A DNA stretch of 64,000 nucleotides from Camarhynchus parvulus (taxonomy: Eukaryota > Chordata > Aves > Passeriformes > Thraupidae), in contig NC_044578.1 in NCBI RefSeq assembly GCF_901933205.1, positions 15,099,501 through 15,163,500 on the forward strand, read 5' to 3'. The notes beneath the pieces are model-generated. The model had not been told where the DNA came from. It saw nothing but the letters and a program-made list of their open reading frames with translations, and made no database searches. Position 1 is the first letter of the stretch; every line of letters starts with the position of its first letter. The translations under genes were made by a program, and so were the position numbers. This document shows positions 26,924 to 40,509 of this stretch, piece after piece.

Positions 26924-26973
26924 CATGTGCATATATGCGTGTGTACATGTGCACGTGTGTGTGTGTGCATACA
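26924..26973. repeat. 50-nt alternating purine-pyrimidine tract
   Basis: Every position from 26924 to 26973 alternates pyrimidine and purine. It is composed of TG/CA steps with some TA and with CG at GCGTGTG and GCACGTG. Such tracts are the classical sequence pattern for left-handed Z-DNA. The core GTGTGTGTGTG makes it also a degenerate TG microsatellite. It contains a CACGTG E-box. Confidence 0.9.
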
Positions 26974-27130
26974 AACATATGAACTTCCTGGTGGTAGCAG
27001 ATACATTAACTTTTCCAAACTATCTACAGGAAAACGTATATTTTCATATTTCTAGTTCACCCATTCAATATAAATCAAACATCACAGACATAATTAAACA
27101 ACAATCTTTTAAATGCTTCAAAATGAAATT

Positions 27131-27174
27131 ACTAGAGTGCTAAAAATTGAGCACTAGAGTGTTAAAAATTAACA
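27131..27174. repeat. 22-bp tandem duplication, two copies
   Basis: Two adjacent 22-bp units begin ACTAGAGTGCTAAAAATTGA and ACTAGAGTGTTAAAAATTAA, differing at a few positions. This is a local duplication in an otherwise unique AT-rich context. Confidence 0.92.
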
Positions 27175-30100
27175 TTACAAATGAATATTACACATTGCTA
27201 TATTTCCTGAGGAGTTGGTTTTCAAGAATCTGACAAAAATTTGAAAGATTTGCAAAATTAATACTGTATTTCAGATATTATGGGACTACTACATTTTAGA
27301 TTCCATCTGTAACTAACCTCTTTGTTTTAGGCTAACTTGCAAAGGAAGGAAGTATCTCCACTTATCAATTTAAGTCTTATTAAGGGAAGAATCTTAGTAG
27401 CTTTTAATGGGTAAAAGTCTTTAACCAATGTGCATTTTCAATCTTGAAGTTACTTTAGTCCATCAAAATGTTATATTTCCAAAACAAAGAACTGGAAATT
27501 TCTAGATTCAGTTCAAGATTGCCTTTCTGTAATTCAACATTTACTATGCACTCTTAATAAATACCTTAGAATTATTTTTGTTTTTAATATCTGTATTACA
27601 ACCCTCTATGGATCTATTAATAGTTTTGTAATAGTTCTGAGCTAAAACAGGCCATGTAGCTTTATTATACATGAGGACTGACTTTCCCAAAGACCTACCT
27701 GCTTTTCAACTTTTACTAGGACACAAAAAATTATAAACCAGGGAGGTATGATATTTTACAATTAAATGATCATACCTACTTATTTCTAAGATCCTCACTA
27801 TGAGCAGTATTGAAAAATGTGCATCCTTTTATTCTTGTTCTGACCTTCTGGTCCAAAAAAACATAACTCAATTTTCACCCTAATTTAAAGGCTTCCCTCT
27901 CTTCTAAGCAACATGGCTATATAGAAAAGTGAAAGAACCTTCAAATTCAGAGACATACACTATAGCTCATTCCTATTATTAACAGAAAACTTTAATAATA
28001 AAAGCATTTAAAATTAAAGGGGAGTTTGGGTCTTTTTCCTGAATTCCTTTTTTTGGAAAAAATCCCATGATTTATGAAAACATGTTTGTCTGTAATTTGT
28101 TTCACTGGTACTAGTTGTGCATGACTCTGATGCCAAGGTACATGGAGCAAACCTCCATCTTCCCCTAGATTTTTCAGTTCTTAATTTCACAAAAAATGTA
28201 AGATGAGCATCTGAATTTTACAAGTTGGTTAGACAGTATTGACTCAAAGCATTTTTTAACAAACTTTACTGAAAATTTCACTGAAGCAAGCATATTGTGC
28301 CTTAAGTCAAGAATACATGTAATTCATTTTGTAGACCATCTGTATAAATAAATGCCAACTGAAACTATCTGAATTTCTGGTCTGAGTTAAATCTTATATA
28401 TTTAGAACCACAATATGCGAGTGACACAGTAGGATCTTGTTTATTGAGATACACAGTAGAACCTTAGGAACTGATATTACAGTGGAAAGTAATCTAAATT
28501 GCTTTCACAGAATTCCTGCTACTTTCAAGTAATAAAAATGTTACACTCTACACTCTAAATAAAATCTTAGTTGCTATCGACAGTTTGTATGAGATTCAGT
28601 CAGAACTACCAAGCTGTGAAAATAAGGCCCAGCTTCTGTTGTTTTTGTTGATACATTTGGCATCCAATCATGAAAAACAATGTCCATGTCAGTAAAATGG
28701 CCTCCAGGCATTCAGTATATCTACATCGAGGTTAAACATCTATGTGAAGATGTGACAGCACACCTTATAAAAGATATTATTGAGTAATATAGACTTTCTG
28801 TAATAACCAAACAGTAAAGAATATAGCTTTTTAAAGGTCTCCCCATGGCTGATCTCATGACTCAAAGATGAGAGACTGTGCTGCAAGCTAAGTAATAAAA
28901 TCTGGTGGATACTGTGGGCTAGCTTGTGACAAATCATATCAAAGTATTATTAAAGAAGGAACTTGAGACCCAAGACTATTATTGATTCTTGACAGAATTT
29001 CTTATAAATAAATGCTGCAATCTGATCCTGGACTCCCAAGGCCCTGGTAGAATTCTGATTATTATAGGGCAGGTTGCAAAACAGTAACATTATTATTAGT
29101 GAAAGTTCAAAGAAGCCTATTCAGTGTCAAACAGGTAGCATGGTCTAAAAAGACCAGTAGGAAAATGTTTTCCCCAGGTCTCATACACCTACAGCCACAG
29201 ATTACTGTTTAAAATGGCAAAATGATTTCTGAGCTTATAACAGGGCTGTGAACGTGTTAGTGGAATGAGTCTGTGACCCTTTAGAGCACTAAGGACACAC
29301 CTCCATTAGTGTCCATATTCCTGCACTGAAGAGGCTGATACAGTCAACTGAAATGACAGGGTGATAAATATAAAACCACTATCATCAATAAGACTGGAAT
29401 GTAAAAGCACTTAGTTTCAGCCTAAGTAACTCACAGAAAGTTTGGTTTCAAGAACCAATGTATCATCCATCACTACTCTACCTTCTGTTGACAAAGTAAT
29501 TGTAAGATATCTAGAATGGAGGTTCAATATGAACTGACAGTTTTGAAAGGAGGAATTGTGTGCTGCACTTACTCATTAAATGTATTTTCCTTCACTAAAG
29601 ATGTTTCCTTTTTTAGTTTATGTATGAATAACTTTAGTTAAAGTTCCCTTGACACACTGACTTTGCTTTGAATAGCACCTATGTTCATTAACATAAAACC
29701 TGAAAGAAAATAATTTTAATGTAGCTTTTTTAACACTTCAAAAGCCTTTAACAAATTGATCGAGTACAATTATGTATTCTAAAGGGAATTTTAAAGAGAT
29801 CACGCAAGGTTGAAAAGTTCTGGGTAATAAAAAGAAAAAAAAGCTCAGTAAAAACAGGCACTCTGCATGGAACTTTGACGCACAGTGGAAGAAAGTAATA
29901 AAATTATATAGATTAAAAATCCTTAACATCTCCCAGTTTTAGACAGACTTATACAGTTATTGTCTGTATTACTTAGTGTGTAGAAAATACCATGCTCACT
30001 CGATAATGTGAAAAAAGGTGTAGAGGTCAAGATAGTCAGAAAATAGAGAGAAGCTAAATTACCAGTCCACTTACCACTGAGACTACTGAGTCAAGGCAAA

Positions 30101-33100
30101 TCCGAACAAATCCTTAGCAAGGAGATCACACCAATTTATCAACATGGCTGGCTGCCTTTGGGTAGGAATAGATCTAATCATGGCATTCTTCTTTAGCTAA
30201 TGGCATATTATTATTGGCATCATTTTAAAAGACTGCATGATAACAGGATTCTTTCAAAAACCTTTTGAACTAAACAACGCATTGCAGCTAAATGGATCAA
30301 CTGACATTGAGACATTAACAAATGAGAAATAGATTCTGATCTGCAGGAAGCAGTGGTTTTCCCCTTACATTTATGGGTATACATTTATACATCTGATTAT
30401 TTTTAAATAATAATTTAGATGGTGCTTTCATCATTACAGAGTACTGAAATGAAGCTACATTGGCTATACTCAACAAAAAGAAGCAGGATAAAACCATTGG
30501 TAGATGGAAAGTACAGGCCCTATGGCTTCAAGCTCTAAAGTCCTCCACTTTACTCCACATTGAACAGAATCAAGCAAACACAGATAATCCTTGTTTGCAC
30601 AAATGTTATTATTTTCCAGAATGGCAGAAGTTCTCTTTGGGAGGATGCTTCCTTTGCACACCCTTTGCTTCTGCCTCCCTCTCAGCAATGCTGAGAACAG
30701 ACATAAAATTGCAGAGACTCAAAACTGGCTGCACAGGGAAACAAACAGTGAGAAGAGGAAGAAAAAAAAAGGCTGAAAATAGACTTTGGCAACTACAAGC
30801 TCCATGAACCTAGAACATGTTCTCTCCAGTGAGTCTCTTTATACTATTGAGAAGATTCTATGGATGGATCTAGCATATATTGAAGGTTTTCTACATTTCT
30901 CTATTTTCCCTCCAATCTTGTCTGTTGCACACACAGAATGAGGGTTTCCAAGTGGGAAAACTTCAACTTAGCTTCAAGGTTTACAGAACCCAGTCTTTCA
31001 GCGTTAGGCTTGACCCAATGGCTTCGTTTTAAGAAAGCTGATTTGACCTGCCTATTCTTTGTATCTGGTGACAACATTGGGCACAAGGGATACATGACTG
31101 ATGGTTTGCAACAAAATAGCTATTACTTGGTGTGAGATCACTATCATAATTCGAACAAGATTTGCATTTTGCTGCAGATAAGGGGGAGTCTGGGAGTAGG
31201 GAGGTGATGGTGTCAACAGCAGGAGTGTAGGAACAAGACCAAGCACAGGGACGGCAATCTTTATAGCATCTCCTAATGCTGAAGGAGTAAGAATATGGAA
31301 TTTGCAACCCACAGCCTAAGCACTTCTCCTCTGCCCTCCCAAAAACTCTTTAGAAAGGACAGAAGAAAGAGAATCTCCCAACCAATTCCAAATGCCTCCC
31401 CCCATTACCTAAACTCTCAGAGACAGCAATATAGGACTGCAGACTGAATGAAGAAATTTTATTTTCCAGAAATTCAGAGCTGCTTGCTCAACATGAGAAA
31501 TGTCTTCATATTTTCCTTAGAAAAAAATCAAGTTTCATAATAGAATGTTCATATAAACTAAGTATTAGATTAGAAGTATATAATATCTTAAAAAATTTAA
31601 AAGTCTATGAGTTTATATTGACTAAATAGTCAATAATCAGAGGAAAAAGACCCCAACAATATTGGCAGCAACAAACCAACAGCACTGTGGATCAAATTCT
31701 TTTGTACATATGCACACACTGCTCTCACAGCTCTGCTATGATGTACAGAATGACTGGAGGAATAAAATATCATTCAGTAATGTGAGGATGACAAAATCTG
31801 TCAAAGGAAGGATGTTAGAAGTAAAGATAAATTCCAGCAAAGTATCAACTGAGTACATCGTTTATCCACAAATGACCCTACAAGAGGGAGGATTATTCTG
31901 TTAGGTTCCAGTGCACTTTTCTGGATGGGCTGGAAAGGATGTTTATGTTTTCAAAGCTCAACGATCTCTGTTGAAGTATCATTAAATCAAAAATCCAACC
32001 AAACCAAAGCCAGATTAGTGCCAAGCAATCTTTAGGAAGGGGAGAATGAGTATGATTGAAGCTGAGATTTGAAAAAACAAATCTGTGTGTTGATAAATAT
32101 AGTGATCAGGATGAGAGAGAGGTGTCAGACAGAAAAACCTGCTGTAATGTTTGTTGCTGCCAGCACAGCAAAAATAAAGCCTAGGAGAGCTTGTTGAAAA
32201 ATTGTTAGGGAAATTTGCAGAGCACTACAGATTGATAAAGTTTTTATCTTCAGAAGTGTATCATTTGGGTGGCCAACAAGCAACAACACAAGAATCCTAC
32301 ACTGAACATTCCTATAACGAGATAAGCTGCTTGTATCTCCAGCAATGCAAGATCACAAATGCAGCATTCTTCTCTACCACATGCTATCTTTTCCTGGTAT
32401 CAGTTTTGTCAGGGATGAAGTCAGTTTAGGAGGTTTCTGGCCCTTCCTAACATGCTCCTTCTGCCTTCCTCCATTTCTATAGACACGCACCCTCATGTTT
32501 GGACTGGTAGTTGTTGAGAAGGAAAGGAGACAGCAAAATGGTTTGGATTAAACCCCTCTCTCCCTTAGTATCTTCTCCTCCCAAGGCTTACCCTTACAGC
32601 AAAGGTATGGGAATAACCAAATGGGCAGAAAGAGGCAAATGGCACAGACAAGGAATTTCACATCCAAACCTCACTCCTCAGAAAACTGCAGTCTCAGTCT
32701 CATCTTGTGAGTACAGAACTTGGTATTGAATTAGGAAGCATCATCAGACTTTTAATCACTGTTTACTTTAATTAAGTGCAGGGTACAAATGTATTCAGAT
32801 AGTAAATGCCAGTCTAAACAACACAAGTAATGGCATTCAGGCTACCTCTGGGAAACTCTGCATCAGTAGCTAAACAGCATAGCTACCTCTGTCTTGATTT
32901 CCTCATTGCTGTGGAAAGGGCTGCAGAAATGGGACAGACACAGGCAAGCTCATACTTAACTCCTTCTCTACTTAAGGCTGCTAAGAATTAAGTAAAGACA
33001 GCACTTTAAAAGTCAAAACACTTATAAGAAGCCATCACGTTGCCAAATTAAGGAGGGAAAAGTTACTGGATTAGGAAGAGTAAGGAAATTAGTAAGATTT

Positions 33101-36100
33101 TACAACATACATGAAGAGATGAAATGTAGGAATAGTCTCAGCAAAAATAGAGAAAAGGACTGACTGAAAATTTGCTGTGCTGCGAGAAAGAGAGGAGGAA
33201 GAGCTGGGTATCAAATTTATAGGTCCTTTGAGCTATTGAGTGAGGAATTTGGAGAAGGTAAAATGTCATCATCAGTCTCAGCTGACTTGCTATTCTATTG
33301 CCAGATGGGACCATTATCATCTGATTGAATTATAATCATGTCAAAACTCTACCTGGATCCAGGAATTAGCTTTCAGGAAAACCCTGAGTCAAGGTAGAGC
33401 TTTCCTGCCTTTGTGATCTGTAGAACACATGATCTGAAATGGGATTTAAATATCTGTCTTTGGCTCTCCGAAACATTAGTATGAACATTTGTTACTCTTG
33501 GTAACTTTCTCTGGCTTATCTCCATATTGTCCTTGTCTTTGCTTCTTTCCAATAGAAAAGTTGGTCACCTAAAAGGTTTTAATAGTTTAACTATTAAATT
33601 AAATGCAACTATTTAACTAATACTTTAAAATATGATAGGTTTATACTCACTGGCCATTCTTGGAAAAGGAGAGACAAGAGAAGATTCATTTTGGAATTAC
33701 TTGAAAACAAGTACAAAGCAAAAAGCCCAGCAAAGCAAAAAGTCAAATATCTGGTTTAGACCACATGCAAATTTTAGATAGCATTTCAGCACTAAGGGCA
33801 TACTTTTTGTTGTCTCAGGCAACTGATTTTCCTAAAATACAAACTTATTTCAAATAGCAGTGAGATCTGACTTAAAAACTTGTGCAGTTCTTGACAAACT
33901 ATCTTAAAAAAGAAAAAGTAAGCCTGTGGAATTTGTTGTTATCATGGAATTTTCAATTTTGAAACTTCAATTGTGAATAAAAAGGTTAAAGGAGAAGATG
34001 CTGAAGTATACATTCTGGGCTCATTCACTCAATTCTTCATAGTGTTTTAGAAGCTGAGGAGGCAGTCACAGAAACTGCATTTATTCCAAGAAAAATCTTT
34101 GGAACAATTCTGGTGGTAATTTCCAACTAGACACAAGACACTTTACTCCTGCTGGCTTGCCTCTTTCTCTTTCAAGGAGAGAAGTCAGACTTCTGACATA
34201 TAAAGCAATTAGATCACCCACCAAGAACAGTTCAGCTTTAATTTTAAATCTTAGCAGACTAAGGGCAATTGTAACAGAATTGCTCAGAAAGTGGCATTGG
34301 TTCCACAACCCTTTTACATTCATTGCTAACAGAATTTATGCAGGTAGGTTTGCAGCATCAAGAACCCATGAGTTATCTCTCTGTGTCACACACATACTCA
34401 CTACAATTGGATAATTATTCCCTTTTTCCTTTTTTAAAGAATTAACAAGTGTGTTTATGCAAGTCCTGCATCATTCTCATACACCTTTCCTGGAAGGAAT
34501 GCCTGAAGCTGTTGATGAGCTACCCAGCACAGGATCCCACCTCTGCTTCCAGGTGTATCTAGCATGGACAGCACTGTTTCTTTGTGCTGTGGCAAAAAGG
34601 CACAGTACAGCTTTCTGTTTGAAAAGCACATCCTTAGCATGTCACAGTTTACCATTGTCTAATCTAAAATTTATTATAATTTATTTTGAATACAAGTATT
34701 TCTGTATATTCAAGCTGTATGCTCTTATATCTTCAGTGTGTAAATCACAGGCAGTGTAGAAAACAGCATATTCTCATTAAGGGAAAGCTCAGCTACAAAT
34801 AAGTTATCCCAGTGAAAACACTTTTATCTGTTAATGCCTTATAATCATAAAGAATAAGGAAATAATTCTCCTCTGATGGGATTTCCAAGATGAGATTTAT
34901 AAAAGGGTGCCTAACTCCCCTAGATATTACAGCCTCCAACAACAGATACAGGCTTAGAGTGTTTCATTTACAGATAAAAGCAGAGGAGGCTGGATGTAGC
35001 TTTCATTTCCAGAAGAGCTTTGTTGTGGTTACTCTGCTGAGTAGGAACTGTGATTCCCTGCAACATTTAGCCCTTGAGAAAAAGAAGCAGGAGACAAATC
35101 ATGTGAGGAGTGGTAGGGAATAACAAAAGATTGAACAATCCTTCGAGCTTGAACATGTTTCACTATATTTTCATCTCTGTTTGGCCAGGTGGTAGTTGAA
35201 ACACATTAAATGAAAAGCTATGTGGGAGTGTAACACTATGCTACAGTTGCACTTTGTGCACACACTTCTTATCTCTTTAGGAACTTATTCCAGATGTTTC
35301 AGGAGAGGAAAATAAAACAATTATCTTGGTCATGTTTTAAGATAAGCTCTCAGCAGGTCTGGAAAATGTTTTAATCTGGCCTTCCAGCTCCTTCAGCAAA
35401 TTCCCTATAGCATTAATTTTCTAAAACTGTTTATGCCCCATTTTATTTTTTCTGCTATTTAATGTGGGGAGGGAATTCAGCAAACATGATAACAAAAACA
35501 CATCAATATTAAGTGGAAAACACTTTTTAGTGTTTTACTTCAGTAAAATATGACAGTAGACTGTTAGAACTCCTATACATAATTAAGAAAAAGCTTATGA
35601 TTTTAATTAATCACTTTCTCCTGATATATAGATTATAAATTGAAGTTTTACATAAAGAAAATTTACTTAAAGTCCTTATGGCAAAATACAATTTCATTGT
35701 CATCATTACAACATCAATATTCATCAGCCTAGGCAGGAAGAATTCTGCTTGTTAAGTCAGGGATAGAGGGAAACACTAAATCTCAAGAGATGCTTTAAAA
35801 GGGAAATTACATCAGCTATTTTAGGTTTCCTGTGGAAACCAACAATCCACAGAGCCTGGGTGAATCCAAACAAATGAGTAGTGAATCTACAGGACCTGTT
35901 CCTTACAGGGAGATGTTAGAAGAAAAACCTGTTATTCAAAATGCAATGCAGAGCACAGCAAGGCATTGAGGGAAGGGAAGGGGAAGGGTTGTGTCATCTC
36001 TATCATATCCATAGGTTTTGCCTGCAATTCTCAGACCTCCAGGTCCATTCACTGATCACTTAATGAATACCTGACATCTCTCCCTACACTGCTTGCCACA

Positions 36101-38365
36101 GACAACCTATCCCTTCCAGCAGTGGTCAGCACACACAGTACCAGGACTCAGGGTCATTTCTACCTCTTTTGGTTTTGTTTATTCAGTTGCACTGATAAAC
36201 TCACATTTCCAATGTTAGACAGCTGCTAAAAGCTCAGTACCATCACATGATATATGATGCCACAAATCTTGCTGAATTGTCCTTCTTTTCTTCAGTCTAG
36301 GACCTTTTCAGACATTTTTTCTAGCTATCCTGATTTCATTACAGCAAATGTCATATCTCCTTTAGCTTACAATTTCCCAGTCACAGAACTCAGGCAGCTA
36401 CTTTAATGTAATGTTAAATTTTTAAAAATACTTTCACATTATACATCCATTCACTTTTTAAGAGTAATTTCAAAATACTGTTATGTCCTGACCAATTTTA
36501 TTAGTACTTCTCCCTCCTTTCCTATGATCAAAATTAACATCTGTACAAAGAATACACCCTCTCTTTTAGAGGATTACTTTTCATCTTGAATCATGCATAG
36601 AATATGCCTTCTAACTCTATCTAGTGTAAATAATGTGTAAAATAATCAAAGCATCATCATGACCTGACAGCAGAAACCTTTTGATGAATAGGGTTTTATG
36701 TAGGATTATCATATGACATTTCCAAACTACATTATATTTGAGTCATATACTATTGCATTAAATTCTTCTATCGTGCTGGATTTGTACATTTAGCAAGTTA
36801 TCAGCATTCTCTTTTGTGGACAGATTTTTACAGCAATTGCAATCGAAAGCAGAAGAAGCACAAAAGGAAAGCAGTGCAGAGGAATGATATTCTACTAATG
36901 AAGAATCAGATCTTGTTCTCATTATGTTGTGTTATTTATTCTGCTGTTTAGTTCTGACAGTGCTATTGGATTTTTTCAGTACACCAGATGCTAATACAGT
37001 CCCTAAATATTATATTTTAGAATGCTGGATATGCTGAAGAACACATTGATGTAACTACATATCAGCTAAGTTGAAGAAATCCCTTCTGTCTCACATGCTA
37101 TTCACAACAGTCAAATTCTCTTCATCCTACAGTTTCTCTGCAAATGACCTAAAAATGCAGCACTTTCCCCAAAATTCAGCAACTACTGTGAATGATGCCT
37201 TCAGAGTACATGCATTGCAGCAAATGACAGCCACACCTTCATTTCAAATGCAATCACACACCTTAAAAAGTGCATAGAGAGGCTTTAGTGCCAGAGCAAA
37301 CACAGAGACTCATGTGGTCTTTGGCATCCATAAAAAATTCAATTTATTGAGTTCCTTAGATTGCATCAAGAATGAAGCTGAAACATCAGTACAGAGAATA
37401 ATACTATAAAATGACAGGGCAGGACAGGAGAGGATGAAACAGACCTTGCTCTTAACTGCTAATTGGTTGTCCCAGCTTTATGTATGGCATAATAATGGTG
37501 ATGGCCATCTATCAAGAAAATTAAGCAATATTAGCTTACAGTTGCAAAAATAAAAAGCCTATTTGCAATAGAGAAGTCATTCAGAGGACATGTGCAAAAC
37601 AACCCAAACACTTATGCACCCTCAAAGGAGTGCCTTAGCATACCTTGGGTTAAGGGTGCTAGTAAGGTAAGAAGAGTAATCCAAGAGTCCAAGTGACAAG
37701 TGGAGAAAAGACAGTGTGTTAGAACAGTAGAAAGGAGAGAAAAAAGAAAAAAATCTGCCTTAGCATGTTCTTCTTCCTTCCTAGACTCAGCTCTACCGTC
37801 CTGACTTGGGCTGGCTTACCCTAGCTCACAAAAACCCCTATATTTCCACTGCTATGGAGCAGTGTACACCAAAAAGCAGATTTTTAACAAACTGATTTTT
37901 CACAGATGAAACCATTCCAACACTTTATCTCCTTTAAAGAAATTACTCAGTTAAACAACAGAGTGGAGGAGAAGGAGGAAGAATGGAGAAGGGGTGAGAA
38001 AGAAGAGAAGAGAGAGGTGTGATGGAAAAGAGCATATAGTGATTGAGACTAATGCAGGGCTCAGGAGTGTCCCCAAGGCTGGTGGTCATCCATAGCCAAA
38101 ACTCAGAAAGGCTAAGATCCAATTCCCACTTCCTACCATGCATCAGAGGTACAGTGATATGGTGTTTCTCAGACAATGAACTCCCCATGCAAACAACCCT
38201 CTCATCAGTTTAATAGAGTTCAGAATTCTAACCTCTACTGTGGTTTAAAATATATTACTTTTCCACCCAAAATGTTGTGCATATTCCTAATTAAAGAAAC
38301 ACACTTCACCTTCTGTGCCCTGAACTAATACTGTCTACTCTGCATACAGAAAAAGAACATTTAAA

Positions 38366-38420
38366 GATAATAAAATAAAAAAATAAAACAAAGTAAAATA
38401 AAATAAATATAAATAAATAG
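38366..38420. repeat. (AAAT)n/(AAAAT)n A-rich simple repeat
   Basis: A degenerate run of AATAAA, AAAATA and AAATAAAT words spans about 55 bp. It is simple sequence. The multiple AATAAA words are by-products of the repeat and are not taken as polyadenylation signals. Confidence 0.9.
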
Positions 38421-38463
38421 CTCTAAAACAGAATTATCTCCACTGACCCTTTCTTTATCAAGA

Positions 38464-38508
38464 ACTAAGTCTCTCGAGGTCCCTTCTAACCTTTCTCATT
38501 TTGTGAAC
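38464..38508 (+). mobile_element. Possible short CR1 3' tail
   Basis: The words CTCGAGGTCCCTTCTAACCT and TCATTTTGTGAA follow the order of a CR1 3' terminus (GAGGTCCCTTCCAACC, then ATTCTGTGAA). Only about 45 bp is recognisable, and the upstream part does not clearly continue the element, so the call is weak. Confidence 0.4.
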
Positions 38509-39049
38509 TAGCTCAAAGAATCATAGCCTCTGATGGAGCTTAATTGCTTATCACAGTCTAAGATCTAATGGAAATAGCCAAGTATAAAATAATGTGGTTC
38601 AATTGATATTGGACTGAAGAGCATTGCTTAAGAACTTAAAACACTTTGGCTGCTAAATCCCCTGTATATTCTCAATTATATCCACCAAATTCAGAGCTAA
38701 CTGACAATTTACCAAGTGGTAAATTCTATCTGAATTAATCCAGAATAGTAAAGATTATTTTTCAGCATTCTGTTCTAGCAATTATTTCTGTAGCCAGGTT
38801 TTGGGTGAGAAAATGTGGTACTAGTTTTCCTACTTTTGGCAATAAATATAACCCATTTAACATTATACACTAAAACCATGGCAAAAAGAAAATCTCCCTT
38901 CTTAATAAATGTGAGTTGATGTAAGTACTTCCTGTTCAAATGAGTATAATCATGTCTCAGTTTGGAATACTTTAGTATCACAAGTGATAACAAAAAATGT
39001 TTGGATGAATACAGTAATGAAGAGGTTAAATCTGATTGTAATTAGATTT

Positions 39050-39350
39050 CAGTATGCATGGTCATGTGGCTAATAGTAAATTTTCCTTGATTAACTGATC
39101 CTGTTTGTTAAGAGCTCCTATTAACATTAGCACACTCTATGGCGGCTGTGGAGACACACCATGGACCAGTGCAAGATTAATGAAGGCAGGTACGCATGCT
39201 GATTAGAATGTGGCAGTTTAATAAACTCTTCTAACATTAAATTATTTAATGCATTCATGCTCATGTAGGCTATTCAATGGTCAGCTTGACCACCTATGTG
39301 TTAATATTGGGAATTGAAATGCAGAGGATGGAAGAAATATAGCAGTGGAT
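39050..39350. promoter_or_regulatory. Candidate conserved non-coding element
   Basis: A non-repetitive block of about 300 bp is rich in transcription-factor-like words. These include CTTGATTAACTGATCC, AAGATTAATGAAGG, TTATTTAATGCATTCATGCT and CCTATTAACATTAGC, plus an unusual GC island TATGGCGGCTGTGG. It has no coding frame and no element hallmarks. The style resembles deeply conserved developmental enhancers, but this is an impression from sequence words and not from an alignment. Confidence 0.3.
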
Positions 39351-40245
39351 GAGGTAATTAGCTCTCATGTCTGATAAATGGGGCAATACCTATGTGTATA
39401 CATGTTTTAGCACATCACAAATGCTGCTTTCATTAACTGGAATCTCTTGCTGAAAATTTTCTGAACGTTTAGTTTGATTTTGATCCCATAAACAATTCAG
39501 CTAACTACTATATCCAGAGTCTATTTAATATTTGAAGCAAATCTATAGCGAGCTATAGTGATAAAACACATTGTTAAAATACAACACAAAAATTATCACT
39601 GAAGCTTTGAAGTCATTTCGATGTTCTTCCAGTGCACTGCTTTGAAACAAAGATAATATTTAATAAACATTACCTGAAAAGTTACATGCTGTGGGCTGAC
39701 TCATGTTTTATCTTGTGTATTCCTCTCCCAACTGTCACTAACAAGTGGTGGTTACATTTGCAGAAAAGTTGCTGACAAAGATTTCAAGCCAAACAGTTGC
39801 TTTTCCAAGCAGTACCAGCATCATCTAAGTATGTATTTGGGTTACATCCCATCTTCTTATGGGGCAACACAAGTCCCACGCCATACACTGTATCAATTCA
39901 CATTCAAAGCAACAGAACACAAAGGCAAGGCTTTGATGTAAGGTGTGGGTCAGATAATGTGATGCATTTTGCTTTCAATGACATCCAAAACACATCAGTA
40001 GGAGAGCTGAGGACTAACCTGGTAGTCCCTCTGCCCAACCCCTTTTGCTGGCATTTGAATCTGTTTTCAGATCATTTAGTAAATCTAAATAAATGACAGA
40101 AATGGCTGATGGGCTTCAATTCAACACTATGTCCAGCTTTAAAATCCTTAACAAAATATAACCTTGGTAAAGCACTTTGGTGAATGAGCACTTTACTTAT
40201 TGACTGTGGTCTCTGTCCATTCATTTACAGTAAGCCACTCATTTC
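39351..40245. other. Non-coding spacer, no gene seen
   Basis: No gene or repeat recognised. An open frame at 39797-40096 (99 codons) has no motif and no splice-site support and is taken as chance. Confidence 0.5.
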
Positions 40246-40249
40246 AAAT

Positions 40250-40500
40250 AGCTTTTCTAACATTTTAAAGATTAAAATGGTATAAAATGAATAGCTTTAG
40301 TACTGATCAGCCACGTAAGTGCATATTACTAGAATTTAATTAGCCAAGCTATTACGTCATTCCCAACTGTACAATGTGACAACATTGATGAAAAATCCCC
40401 ATCGCTCCAGGCCTAGGAATCTTTCCTAAGCATACGACTACTCAATCAGATTGGGGTGGAAACTGTGCCTTTCCTAATAAATTTTGGGCTCTATCACTGC
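40250..40500. promoter_or_regulatory. Candidate conserved non-coding element with CRE- and SOX-like words
   Basis: Within 250 bp of unique sequence are a homeodomain-type word TTTAATTAG, a CRE/ATF-like word TTACGTCATT, and an inverted pair ACAATG-6 nt-CATTGA at 40371-40388 of the kind used by paired SOX factors. These occur within about 55 bp of each other (40334-40388). There is no open frame and no repeat signature. Function is inferred only. Confidence 0.28.
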
Positions 40501-40509
40501 AAAAGATTT

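Larger units (their letters stand above)
25642..38365. other. Long non-coding stretch, no gene seen
   Basis: About 12.7 kb of AT-rich sequence without recognisable exons, RNA genes or long repeats. Open frames reach only about 115 codons (30460-30807) and have random composition. Small local features inside it are listed separately: the alternating purine-pyrimidine tract at 26924-26973 and the 22-bp duplication at 27131-27174. Confidence 0.5.

Noticed and set aside
38366..38420. Cluster of AATAAA polyadenylation signals
   Set aside because: Produced by the (AAAT)n simple repeat; no upstream transcript evidence.
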